Shown: piece by piece, positions 1 to 8,214 of the stretch | Layout of the letters: each line of letters begins with the position of its first letter | How positions within the stretch are numbered: the stretch's first letter is position 1 | From: Pseudomonadota bacterium | Lineage (GTDB): Bacteria; Pseudomonadota; Gammaproteobacteria; JAKAQQ01 | Reading direction: 5' to 3' | Assembly: GCA_021798115.1 (NCBI GenBank) | Contig: JAJZYM010000013.1 | Location: 1-47,234 of the forward strand | Length of the DNA stretch: 47,234 nucleotides | Notes under the pieces: model-generated | What the model was told of the DNA's origin: nothing | The model's database searches: none | What the model saw: only the letters and a program-made list of their open reading frames with translations | Position numbers and translations under genes: made by a program

Positions 1-5
1 ACCCC

Positions 6-53
6 CAAAAAGAGAGCGGCCCCCCGCGCGTTCCTTTGCGCGGGGGGCCGCTC
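6..53 (-). terminator. Intrinsic terminator of the S8 peptidase gene
   Basis: A perfect 16-bp stem is formed by 14-29 and 38-53 with an 8-nt loop. Read on the minus strand it is followed directly by TCTTTTT. It lies 23 bp past the peptidase stop codon, which is where a rho-independent terminator is expected. Confidence 0.85.
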
Positions 54-75
54 GTGCGGACTTGTGGTAGTTGCC

Positions 76-2466
76 TCAGACCGTCCGACGGCGCCGTACG
101 ACGGCGGCCGCGGCCAGGAGGGCGAGGAGCAGAAGCCCGAGGGGGCTCAGGGCGCCTCCGCCCGAGGACGAGCTTGGGGCCGGGGTGACCGGCGCCGGAA
201 AGACCACCGCCTCGATCGTCGCCGGCTCCGGGTTCATGATTCCGTTCTCGTCCGGGCAATTCACCGTGATCATCTCGGGCTCGACGGTCGTCGACGTGAA
301 CGTGATGTTCACACTCGATCCCGTGGCCGTCTGGCCGTTGTACGTCCATTCACAGGACGACGCCTTGGCCGGGGTGGTGCCCCCCGTCACGGCGGCCGTC
401 AGGGTCACGGGCTTGCCGATGTCAAAGCCGTAGTCGGTCACGCTCTCACCATTCGTGACTGTCGTCGCGGCAGTCCCTCCTCCCGCCGGGACCGAGACGG
501 CGACCGTCGGGAACTGGTAGTCAAGACCTTGGGGAGCCGTGAGGGCCGCGTACCCCTGCGCCAGGCCCGCCCCCGCGCTGTCGGCACTGTAGCCGAGAGG
601 GTTCCCGAACGAACACTGGAATCCCGTGGGGTTGTTGGCCGGGATGGGGTTCCCCGTGATGAGTGAGCTCGACGCCGTCGACTCGAGCGCGCCCGCGTAG
701 AAGGACGCGGTCTTGCCCGGCTCAGCCGACATGAGATCGGCCACGAGCGCTCCCACGTTCGGGGCCGTCGCCGAAGTCCCGCAGAAAGCCACCCCTCCGT
801 TCGGAAGGAACAGGCCGGAGAATCCTCCGGCTCCGCTCGTCTCGACGCCGTCGATGCCCGTGATCGCGGGCTCCGATTCCTCACCCGTGGCCCCGGCGTT
901 CCCGTAGAGGAACGGTCCGAGCGCGCTGTAGCCCTCGAGGGTCACCGCAAGCGGATTCTCCGAGTCGACCTCAGCGGCGGCCGTCGCAAGCACCCCGGGG
1001 ACGGCCGTCTCACCGTCGGAGGTGGAGCCGTTCGTGTACATCGGCGTCAGAGCGTTGTTGCTCACGGTGCCGAAGAGGACGGCGCCGTCGCCGTTGCCGA
1101 TGAGTTTGAGCGAGGGGACCGGCGAGGCGGTGCAGCCCCCGGTGCACGCTATCACGAGATTGTCGGTCACGAAAGAGGCGGAGGAATTGGGAACGGTGTA
1201 GAAGAAATAGGACGCCGGTCGACCGTCCCCCGTCGTGTCGTTGCTCAGCGAAAAGGCCCCTCCGCTCGCGAGGACGTTCCCCGAGCCATCAAGGAGATAG
1301 AGTTCGTACTGGGTCGTGGGGGCGCTCGTCGTCGAGGGCGGATCGTTCCACTCGAGGATCGGGAAGAACGTGTAGCCCGGGAAGAGAATGACCGGAAGCT
1401 CATTGGTCACGCTGTAGGTGCTGAGCGTGGCGCCGAACGCGCTGGTCACCCCGCCAAAATCCATGCACCCGCTCGCACCCGTGACCGAGCTCGGGCATGT
1501 CGTGCTCGCGTAGGACGCCTGGAGATAATCTTGAGAATCGTTCCCAGCGGCGCTCAGAAAGGCGACGTTGGGATTGCCGCTCACGATCTGGTAAACCGCG
1601 TTGGCAAAGCTCCCGCTCGTGTTCACCCCACGGGTGAACATGTCGGTGCCGGGGAACCCGAGATCGTCGAGGACGACGTTCGCTCCCCATTGGACGAAGG
1701 CCTGGTAGCAGGTCACGAAGTCAACGTCCGTCTGCGGGCCGCAGAACCCGAGTTGGGCCTGGGGGGCCACCGCGTGCACCACCTCGAGAAGCGCCGTCCC
1801 CTCCGCCGGATCGCCGGGCGTCGGTTGTGTTTCCGTGCTCAGGAATTGCTGGACCTGGAAAATGTTGGTGGGAAGATAGCCCGCTTGCTGCGAGGCGGCG
1901 TCGCCCGAATCATCATCCGAGATCACACCGACCTTGATCCCCTGGCCCTCGGCGCCCGCCGACTTGAGAAGATCGCCCTGGAGCGCCACGAGACCCGTCG
2001 CGTCGATCGGAAGACCGCTCGGAACGGAGCTGCTGCTCTGTTGGGGGACCGCGCCCGCCCGGTGCGGAACGTAAGGCGGCTGGACCCTGGCGTAGACGGG
2101 AACACTCACCCGCCCGACACCGGGGAGGGCCGCAAGACTCTCGAGCGAGCCCACCGGAACCCAGGCCTGCACAAGGTGCATGAGAGGAGACACGCGGATC
2201 CCCACTGCCCCGAGCGAGGCGATCTCACCCACCGGAGGAAGAGCACCCGAGCCGAGCGTCGGGCGAATCACAACCTGGACGCGTCCGACCTGATCGGCCC
2301 GCGGGGCAAGGGGGTCGCGAACCGCGGCCTTCGAAAACGCCGGAAGCGCCTGGAGCCTTCCGTGCACCAAGGCCTCCAGGCGGGGGCCGAGAACCCCTGC
2401 CCGCACCCCGCCCGCGAGGACAAGGAAAAGCGCGGGAAGGGAGAACGACATGATTTTTCTCATCAT
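76..2466 (-). CDS. Secreted S8 (subtilisin-like) serine peptidase with pro-region and C-terminal sorting/anchor tail
   Basis: 796 aa. A signal peptide covers about residues 1-23 (LFLVLAGGVRAG). A pro-region at about 24-130 is paralogous to the small protein encoded just upstream. The S8 core starts near 170. Candidate catalytic Asp lies in GVISDDDSGD (184-186), the oxyanion region is SAAGN (305-309) and the nucleophile is Ser565 in GTSATAP. The usual catalytic HGT reads EGT (222-224), with a His at 231 in the following helix; this resembles the S8 subgroup with an EG...VHDVAP-type sequence. The C-terminus (765-796) is Ser/Gly-rich, then GGALSPLG, a hydrophobic stretch and RRRR, like a GlyGly-CTERM or related sorting signal. 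An AGGAG ribosome site 10 nt before the ATG overlaps the stop codon of the upstream gene, so the two are probably translationally coupled. The substrate is unknown. Confidence 0.85.
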   Translation of the reverse strand: MMRKIMSFSLPALFLVLAGGVRAGVLGPRLEALVHGRLQALPAFSKAAVRDPLAPRADQVGRVQVVIRPTLGSGALPPVGEIASLGAVGIRVSPLMHLVQAWVPVGSLESLAALPGVGRVSVPVYARVQPPYVPHRAGAVPQQSSSSVPSGLPIDATGLVALQGDLLKSAGAEGQGIKVGVISDDDSGDAASQQAGYLPTNIFQVQQFLSTETQPTPGDPAEGTALLEVVHAVAPQAQLGFCGPQTDVDFVTCYQAFVQWGANVVLDDLGFPGTDMFTRGVNTSGSFANAVYQIVSGNPNVAFLSAAGNDSQDYLQASYASTTCPSSVTGASGCMDFGGVTSAFGATLSTYSVTNELPVILFPGYTFFPILEWNDPPSTTSAPTTQYELYLLDGSGNVLASGGAFSLSNDTTGDGRPASYFFYTVPNSSASFVTDNLVIACTGGCTASPVPSLKLIGNGDGAVLFGTVSNNALTPMYTNGSTSDGETAVPGVLATAAAEVDSENPLAVTLEGYSALGPFLYGNAGATGEESEPAITGIDGVETSGAGGFSGLFLPNGGVAFCGTSATAPNVGALVADLMSAEPGKTASFYAGALESTASSSLITGNPIPANNPTGFQCSFGNPLGYSADSAGAGLAQGYAALTAPQGLDYQFPTVAVSVPAGGGTAATTVTNGESVTDYGFDIGKPVTLTAAVTGGTTPAKASSCEWTYNGQTATGSSVNITFTSTTVEPEMITVNCPDENGIMNPEPATIEAVVFPAPVTPAPSSSSGGGALSPLGLLLLALLAAAAVVRRRRTV

Positions 2467-2479
2467 GACACGATGTCTC

Positions 2480-3052
2480 CTACACAGTTGAGAGGAATTG
2501 GGTGCAGGTTATTGTGGGCCGCGGCAGGACGCCGTGGCTCTTTCTGCGGTGCACCGCCGCAAAAAGCGAGAAAACGAAGAGCATTCCGAGACCCCCTGGA
2601 GCCAAGGCTCCCCTGTCCGGGGTTGTGGTTCGGACCGCGGGAGGAGTGTGGGTGGGGGAGGCCTTGACCACAGCGTAGCGGGGAATCCCGACGTAACCCA
2701 CCCCCGGAAGGGAAGCGACGGCTGTGAGGGCCTTGACCGGCACCCAGGCCTGAATCACGTCCATGAGACGCACGACCCGCACACGCCGTGCACCGAGGGC
2801 CACGAGTGTGTTCTTCGCCGGGAGGGGCGCCTGCGGCCGAAGAGGCCGGATCACGACCTCGACGCGGCCGGCGGCATCGATCCGCGGCGCGAAGGGCGAG
2901 AGGGGCCTCTGCCCCGCCGCCCCCGATGGGACACCGTGCTCGACCAAGGCGCGGAGAGCCGGCGCGAGCACCCCGGCCGAGGCGGGAGACAGCGACACGA
3001 ATCCGAGCGCCGCCACGAGAACGCCGACGGCACCGGTGCCGAGCGGCAGCAT
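2480..3052 (-). CDS. Small secreted protein: stand-alone paralog of the peptidase pro-region with a C-terminal membrane tail
   Basis: 190 aa from ATG 3052. A signal-like segment ends near 26 (LSPASAG). Residues 27-132 align with residues 24-130 of the downstream peptidase; shared features include AGVL.P.L.ALV, GRV.VVIRP, QAWVPV and SLPGVG. There is no peptidase domain. The end carries GALAPGGLG, a hydrophobic stretch and HRRK, like the peptidase tail, but then 19 more residues. An alternative TTG start at 3088 has a better ribosome site (GGGGAG, 7-nt spacing) and would add 12 residues; ATG 3052 has only GAGG at 1-nt spacing. The stop codon lies inside the peptidase's ribosome site. I infer a pro-peptide, chaperone or inhibitor partner of the peptidase. 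No known family was recognised with certainty. Confidence 0.75.
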   Translation of the reverse strand: MLPLGTGAVGVLVAALGFVSLSPASAGVLAPALRALVEHGVPSGAAGQRPLSPFAPRIDAAGRVEVVIRPLRPQAPLPAKNTLVALGARRVRVVRLMDVIQAWVPVKALTAVASLPGVGYVGIPRYAVVKASPTHTPPAVRTTTPDRGALAPGGLGMLFVFSLFAAVHRRKSHGVLPRPTITCTQFLSTV

Positions 3053-3125
3053 CCCTCTTTCGGCAAACACCGCTGCTGGCAGGCGCAAGAAAACTCTCCC
3101 CGCAGTCCTACATGGTCCCAAGTGA

Positions 3126-3134
3126 ATATTACCA
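3126..3134 (-). promoter_or_regulatory. Candidate extended -10 promoter for the pro-region/peptidase operon
   Basis: On the minus strand TG-G-TAATAT forms an extended -10 element (TAATAT at 3131-3126). The predicted transcript start is near 3119, giving a leader of about 30 nt to the TTG at 3088 or 66 nt to the ATG at 3052. No convincing -35 was seen. Confidence 0.35.
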
Positions 3135-3138
3135 GAAT

Positions 3139-3161
3139 ACGGGGGAACGGGAATCCCCCGT
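3139..3161 (-). terminator. Possible terminator hairpin after the flippase gene
   Basis: Perfect 8-bp inverted repeat ACGGGGGA / TCCCCCGT (3139-3146 and 3154-3161) with a 7-nt loop. It lies between the flippase stop and the next minus-strand gene. It lacks a run of T, so it may be a weak or factor-assisted terminator. Confidence 0.3.
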
Positions 3162-3221
3162 CTTCCGCCGTCACGCCCGGCCTCCGATGCCGGCATGGAA
3201 GCTCTCCTGCGATCCTCCCTC

Positions 3222-4466
3222 TCACCCGGAAGTCTCCCCATTGCGGTGCCAGAGGAAGGCTCCGGCGTAGACAAGAACCGTGGCGAGCTCCGCTCCGTAG
3301 AGGGCGGCCACAGCCCCCGTCGATCCGTCGCGGGGAATGAGGACGAGACTGAAGACGACGCCGGCGGCGGCTCCCGCCCCAGCCGCAACCGCGACGAGAC
3401 GCATCCGTCCCCGCGCCGCCGCGAGGACATGGCTCGTATTACGCAGGACCTGAAAAAGCGGCAGGAGCGCCAAAAGACCGAGGAGACGGGCGGCGCCCGC
3501 AAAGCCGGTTCCCAACACCAGCGGGACAAGGGGTGCGAGCACGAAACGTAGACCCACGCCGGCCAGAACCGCCGTGCCGAGAAGCGCCGCAAGGAGACGC
3601 CGAAGACGCCGCCTGTCGCCTCCCGACCGGTAAAGACGGGGCCACAGGGCTTCCTGAAGCGCGAGGAGAGGCAACACCACGACATCGACGGCCCGCTGCG
3701 CGACGTTGAGACGGGCCACGTCGCCAAAGCCGCTGTAGGCAAGGACGGGCTTGTTGAACTCGTTTTGCAGACGGTGACCGAAGGATCCCGCGGCAAAAGG
3801 CCAGCTCTGACGCGCGAGCCCCCAAGGGCTCATCCCGCCACGCCGCGGTCGCGGGCGGAGGACGAGGAGCCCGAGGACACCGGCATAGCCGATCCCGGCA
3901 ACACCGTAGAAGATCATCCAGAGTGCGAGACGGTGCGCTCCGAGCCAGACGGCAAGAGCGACGAGGACGAGAAGCCGTGTCCAGACGAGACCGGCCTGGG
4001 CGATACCGTAACGACCGAGGCGCCCGCGCGCCTGCTCGCCACGGGCGAGGAGCTCGACGAGTGAGGAGGAGGCGACCTCGGCGGCCAGAAGGAACAGGCC
4101 CGCGCGGAGCGGGAAGGGCGGAGGAAGGGCGAAGAAGAGGGCCACCCCTCCGAGCGGCACGACGAAACAAAGCGTCCGCCACCAAAGACCGAGGGCGGCC
4201 GCCCGCAACCCCGCCCGACCCCCCGGCGTGCGGCTCTCCTCACGCAGGACGATGCCGGCCGCTCCGAGACCCACCAGCGGCATGAGAAACCCCGCGACGG
4301 CGAGCACGGTCACGAAGCGCCCGTAGGACGAAGGGCCGAGGACGCGGGCGAGAAGAAGGACGACCGCCGCCTGGGCGAGGGCGCGTCCGCCGATCCCCCC
4401 GAACCCCCGGAGCGAAGCCTCGAAGTAGGACCGCAACCCGTCCCTCCCGACGTCCGTCCCGCTCAC
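3222..4466 (-). CDS. Oligosaccharide/polysaccharide flippase-like membrane protein (MOP superfamily)
   Basis: 414 aa, strongly hydrophobic, with about 12 candidate membrane helices. The N-terminal pattern GGRALAQAAVVLLLARVLGPSSYG followed by a glycine-rich helix is typical of Wzx/RfbX-type flippases, which move lipid-linked sugars across the inner membrane. The start is GTG 4466, 30 bp after the acetoacetyl-CoA synthetase stop; no good ribosome site precedes it, so the true start could be slightly different. No other polysaccharide gene is adjacent; the nearest glycosyltransferase is 27 kb away. The substrate cannot be inferred. Confidence 0.75.
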   Translation of the reverse strand: MSGTDVGRDGLRSYFEASLRGFGGIGGRALAQAAVVLLLARVLGPSSYGRFVTVLAVAGFLMPLVGLGAAGIVLREESRTPGGRAGLRAAALGLWWRTLCFVVPLGGVALFFALPPPFPLRAGLFLLAAEVASSSLVELLARGEQARGRLGRYGIAQAGLVWTRLLVLVALAVWLGAHRLALWMIFYGVAGIGYAGVLGLLVLRPRPRRGGMSPWGLARQSWPFAAGSFGHRLQNEFNKPVLAYSGFGDVARLNVAQRAVDVVVLPLLALQEALWPRLYRSGGDRRRLRRLLAALLGTAVLAGVGLRFVLAPLVPLVLGTGFAGAARLLGLLALLPLFQVLRNTSHVLAAARGRMRLVAVAAGAGAAAGVVFSLVLIPRDGSTGAVAALYGAELATVLVYAGAFLWHRNGETSG

Positions 4467-4496
4467 GGGCGCGTCCGGCGGCGGTTCATGCCCGTC

Positions 4497-6440
4497 TCAC
4501 CCGCGCTTCTTCGAACGCAGTTCGTCGAGGCCGCGGAACAAATCGAGGACCTCGGGATTCGCGAGGGCTCCGGTGTTCGCGGGCGTGCCACCGGCCAAGA
4601 CCTCGCGGACGGCGATTTCGCTGATCTTGCCGCTGCGTGTGCGTGGGAAGTCTGCCACCGCCAGGATGCGATCGGGCACGTGACGCGGCGAGGCCTGTTC
4701 GCGCAGCCTGCGGCGGATCGCCTGACGCAGGTTCTCGTCGAGGACGCAACCCTCGCGCAAACGCAGAAAGAGCACGATGCGCTCGTCGCCCTCCACCCGT
4801 CGGCCGACCGCGAGGGCCTCGAGCACCTCGGGGAACACCTCGACCTGGCGGTAGATTTCCGCCGTGCCGATGCGCACTCCCCCGGGGTTGAGCACCGCGT
4901 CCGAGCGGCCGCTCAGGATGAGTCCGCCCGAGGCGGTGATCTCTGCCCGGTCGCCGTGACGCCAGACGCCGGGGTAGGTCGAGAAGTAGGTCTCGCGGTA
5001 CCGCGCTCCGTCAGGATCGTTCCAAAAGCCGACCGGCATCGCCAGAAACGGACGGGTCACGACGAGTTCACCCGGCCGGCCGCGCAGGGGACGGCCCGCC
5101 TCGTCGAACACATCGACGGGCATCCCGAGCCCCCGGCACTGGATCTCTCCGCGATGGACGGGCAGGAGCGGATGCCCCAAGACGAAACAGGAAACGATGT
5201 CGGTTCCGCCGGAGATGGAGGCGAGGTGAAGATGCGGACCAAGCGCGTCGTGCACGTAGTCGAACTGTTCGGGAAGAAGGGGCGAACCGGTCGAAAGAAT
5301 CGTGCGTGTCCCGTCGAAGGCGCCGCTCGCGCGGGCGTCGACCCCCGCCTTCTCGAGTCCGGAAAGGTACTTGGCGCTCGTTCCGAAGTGCGCAACCCCC
5401 TCCTCGCGTGCCAGGGAGAGCAGCGCCTCCGGGCCGGGATGAAAGGGCGAACCTTCGTAGAGCACGACGACCGCTCGGGAGGCCAGTGCCGAAACGAGCC
5501 AGTTCCACATCATCCAGCCGATGGTGGTGTAGTAGAAGAGGCGTTCGCCCGCCCGGAGATCGACGTGAAGACGGTGCTCCTTGAGATGCTGGAGGAGAAC
5601 CCGGCCGTGGGCGTGGACGATCCCTTTGGGTCGTCCGGTCGTCCCCGAAGAGAAAAGGACGTAGAGGGGATGATCGAAGGGAACCGGCGTGAAGGCGGGC
5701 GGCCCCTCCGCGGGCGGAGGCGGCGGGCGCATCCCCGCGGGAGGCGACTCCTCGGGATGGAGATAGGGCACAAGCACCGTCGGGCAGTCGAGACGACGGG
5801 CGATCTCGACGACACGTTCGCGCACGTCGTACCGACGGCCCTGGTGGCGGTAACCGTCGGCGGCAATGAGAAGGCGGGGCGCCACCTGCCCGAAGCGGTC
5901 GAGCACCCCCTCGACACCGAAATCGCTCGAGGCCCCCGCCCAGACGAGGCCTCCGGCGGCCGCGGCCAGCATGGCGGCGAGGGTTTCGGGCAGATTGGGC
6001 AGATAGCCCGCGACGCGCTCCCCGCGGGTCAGCCCGAGAGCACGGTAGAGGTCCTGCCAGCCGGCGACGTGACGGCGCAGATCCCCCCGCGTCCAGGCGC
6101 GGCGCCCGCCGCCCTCGTCGCGAAAGACAAGGGCAGGATCCTCGTCCGCTCCGGGTTCGAGAAGCGCCCGCGCGTAGTTGAGCTCAGCCCCGACGAACCA
6201 GCGCGCGCCCGGCATCGCGTCGGGGTCCTCGAGAACCCGCCGGGGCGGGGTCGCGAAAGATACGGCAAAGAACGAGGCGGCCTCGGCCCAGAACATCTCG
6301 GGCCGTTCGACCGACCAGCTCCAGAGAGCGTGGGGATCGGAGCCGGGCGTGAGACCCCGGGCGCGAAGACGATGGGCGAAGCGCGTGATCTCGGCGCGCG
6401 CAGCCTCGTCCGGCGACGGCGTCCAGACGACCGGATTCAC
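4497..6440 (-). CDS. Acetoacetyl-CoA synthetase (acetoacetate-CoA ligase)
   Basis: 647 aa, the usual length for AacS. It belongs to the ANL adenylate-forming family: the ATP-binding signature SSGTTGRPKGI lies near the middle, and a C-terminal TRSGKISE segment carries the catalytic Lys of the small domain. The N-terminal region (FWAEAASFFAV) and the overall layout match acetoacetate-CoA ligases more than acetyl-CoA synthetases. It would activate acetoacetate (or a short 3-oxo or branched acid) to its CoA ester in the cytoplasm. The GTG start overlaps the ETF-alpha stop by 4 bp (GTGA), so it is the last gene of the SDR/ETF operon. The exact substrate is inferred from family resemblance. Confidence 0.87.
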   Translation of the reverse strand: MNPVVWTPSPDEAARAEITRFAHRLRARGLTPGSDPHALWSWSVERPEMFWAEAASFFAVSFATPPRRVLEDPDAMPGARWFVGAELNYARALLEPGADEDPALVFRDEGGGRRAWTRGDLRRHVAGWQDLYRALGLTRGERVAGYLPNLPETLAAMLAAAAGGLVWAGASSDFGVEGVLDRFGQVAPRLLIAADGYRHQGRRYDVRERVVEIARRLDCPTVLVPYLHPEESPPAGMRPPPPPAEGPPAFTPVPFDHPLYVLFSSGTTGRPKGIVHAHGRVLLQHLKEHRLHVDLRAGERLFYYTTIGWMMWNWLVSALASRAVVVLYEGSPFHPGPEALLSLAREEGVAHFGTSAKYLSGLEKAGVDARASGAFDGTRTILSTGSPLLPEQFDYVHDALGPHLHLASISGGTDIVSCFVLGHPLLPVHRGEIQCRGLGMPVDVFDEAGRPLRGRPGELVVTRPFLAMPVGFWNDPDGARYRETYFSTYPGVWRHGDRAEITASGGLILSGRSDAVLNPGGVRIGTAEIYRQVEVFPEVLEALAVGRRVEGDERIVLFLRLREGCVLDENLRQAIRRRLREQASPRHVPDRILAVADFPRTRSGKISEIAVREVLAGGTPANTGALANPEVLDLFRGLDELRSKKRG

Positions 6441-7405
6441 GACCCGACGCCAGCCCGTTCGAGCGCCTTCTCGAGCGCCGGGACGATCGTGAAGAGGTCA
6501 CCCACGAGCCCCACGTCGGCAATCTTGAAAATCGGCGCTTCGGGATCTTTGTTGATCGCGGCGATGACACGCGCATCCTTGATCCCGGTCACGTGCTGGA
6601 TGGCCCCCGAGATGCCGACCGCGATGTAGAGATCCGGCGCAATGATCTTGCCGGTCTGCCCGACCTGGAGGTCGTTGGGCGCGTAACCCGCGTCGACCGC
6701 AGCGCGGGACGCCCCGAGAGCCGCCCCGAGCCGGCGGGCCAGGCCCTCGAGGAGGGCAAAGTTCTCGGCGCTGCCGAGGGCGCGTCCCCCCGAAACGACC
6801 CGCTTCGCCGACTGAAGATCGGGTCGCTCGGAGGCGTGCTCCTCGAGGCCGATGTAGCGTGTCCCGGGATCGCCCGCCGGGTCGGGCACGTCGCGCACGA
6901 CGGGCGCCGCTTCCCCCGCCCTTTCGCCCGCGGCCGGCCACGACGCAAGGCGCACCGTGAGGACGAGCCGCCCGGCCTCCGGACGCGCACGCACGGTGAG
7001 CCGAACGTTGCCGGCGTAGATGAAGCGACGGAACGTGCGCGGGTCGATCACCTCGGCCACCTCGGTGATCATGACACCCGAGACGAGCGCGGCGAGGCGC
7101 GGCATCACGTCGCGCCCGAGGCTGGAGGCCGGCATGAGCACCGCCTCGTAGTCCGCGGCGAGGCGGGCGAGCACCGGCGCCCAGACGGTGGCGAGGGGAG
7201 GATCGAAACCCGCCTGCGGGCCGAGGCGCACGCGGGCCACGCCGGCGAGGCGGCGCCCTTCCTCGGCGGCGGCTTCCGCCGCGCGGCCGAGAACGGCGAG
7301 ATCGGCCCCCCCGGGGTCGAGCGCGGCCGCGCAGCTGAGAGCCTTGCGGGTGCCCTCGGTCAGGCGGTCGTGGTGGCGTTCGGCGATGACGAGGATGCGC
7401 GACAT
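6437..7405 (-). CDS. etfA: Electron transfer flavoprotein alpha subunit
   Basis: 322 aa. The N-terminal half begins MSRILVIAERHH. The C-terminal FAD-binding domain is well conserved: VVSGGRALGS, GASRAAVDAGY, QVGQTGKIIAPDLYIAVG and the GISGAIQHVTGIK segment. It binds FAD and, with ETF-beta, carries electrons from acyl-CoA dehydrogenases to ETF-QO. ATG 7405 was chosen because it lies 2 bp after the ETF-beta stop. It is part of the minus-strand operon SDR - ETF-QO - ETF-beta - ETF-alpha - AacS. Confidence 0.95.
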   Translation of the reverse strand: MSRILVIAERHHDRLTEGTRKALSCAAALDPGGADLAVLGRAAEAAAEEGRRLAGVARVRLGPQAGFDPPLATVWAPVLARLAADYEAVLMPASSLGRDVMPRLAALVSGVMITEVAEVIDPRTFRRFIYAGNVRLTVRARPEAGRLVLTVRLASWPAAGERAGEAAPVVRDVPDPAGDPGTRYIGLEEHASERPDLQSAKRVVSGGRALGSAENFALLEGLARRLGAALGASRAAVDAGYAPNDLQVGQTGKIIAPDLYIAVGISGAIQHVTGIKDARVIAAINKDPEAPIFKIADVGLVGDLFTIVPALEKALERAGVGS

Positions 7406-7407
7406 GG

Positions 7408-8157
7408 TCACAAGACTCCACGTTCTTTGAGGGCGGCGACAAAGGCGTCGGCGTCCGGGACGAGAATCCCCTTCGTCCGCTCGGGCGGAGGATCGAACGA
7501 GAGGAACTCGATGGCGTCCTCCCCGAGACCGTAGCGCTCGGCGGGAACGGTGTCGAGGGGCTTTTGCCGGGCGCGCATGATGTCGGGCATCTTGACGAAA
7601 CGCGGCGTGTTGAGCCGCAGATCGGCCGTCACCACCGCGGGGAGATCCACCTCGAGGGTTTCGAGCCCGTGATCGACCTCGCGGGTGGCGCGGAGCCGCC
7701 CGTCCGCGAGGATCTCGAGCCGCGAGACGCAGGTGGCCTGCGGACGCCCCCAGAGACCGGCCAGCAGCGCTCCGGTCTGGTGCGCGTCGTCGTCGATCGC
7801 CTGTTTGCCCATGAGGACGAGATCCGGCTTGCGCTCCTCGACGAGCGCACGGAGGACGCGGGCGATCCCGGCCGGGACGCTCGGCTGCGCCGTCTCGAGG
7901 AGAAGAGCCCGATCCGCCCCGAGGGCGAGGGCCGTGCGCAACACCTGCTGGGATTCGGCGGTGCCGACGCTCACCACCAGGATCTCTTCGACCGGATGGC
8001 CCGCCTCGCGGATGCGCAACGCCTCCTCGAGAGCGATCTCGTCGAAAGGGTTGAGACCGGTCTTGACGCCCTCGGTGACGACCCCCCGGTGGTCGGGGCG
8101 CACACGCACGCGAACACTGTAGTCGATGACGCGCTTGACGGGAACGAGGATTTTCAT
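7408..8157 (-). CDS. etfB: Electron transfer flavoprotein beta subunit
   Basis: 249 aa, full length for the family. It starts MKILVPVKRVIDY and contains the ETF-beta signatures NPFDEIALEEALR, LVLMGKQAIDDD and TADLRLNTPR. It binds AMP and forms the heterodimer with ETF-alpha. It sits 2 bp upstream of etfA and 57 bp downstream of the ETF-QO stop. Confidence 0.95.
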   Translation of the reverse strand: MKILVPVKRVIDYSVRVRVRPDHRGVVTEGVKTGLNPFDEIALEEALRIREAGHPVEEILVVSVGTAESQQVLRTALALGADRALLLETAQPSVPAGIARVLRALVEERKPDLVLMGKQAIDDDAHQTGALLAGLWGRPQATCVSRLEILADGRLRATREVDHGLETLEVDLPAVVTADLRLNTPRFVKMPDIMRARQKPLDTVPAERYGLGEDAIEFLSFDPPPERTKGILVPDADAFVAALKERGVL

Positions 8158-8181
8158 GCGGCAGGGCTCCCGACGGTTCGG

Positions 8182-8201
8182 GGGCGGCCTTCGGGCCGCC
8201 C
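8182..8201. repeat. Intercistronic hairpin in the ETF operon
   Basis: GGGCGGCC-TTCG-GGCCGCCC: a perfect 8-bp stem with a 4-nt loop in the 57-bp gap between ETF-QO and etfB. There is no T run on either strand. It may stabilise or process the mRNA rather than terminate it. Confidence 0.5.
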
Positions 8202-8214
8202 GGGTGGATGGGGT

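Noticed and set aside
3053-3796. N-terminal extension of the small pro-region protein to 3796
   Set aside because: The extension runs antisense-like through the flippase gene in another frame and has shadow composition; a signal peptide starts at 3088 or 3052.
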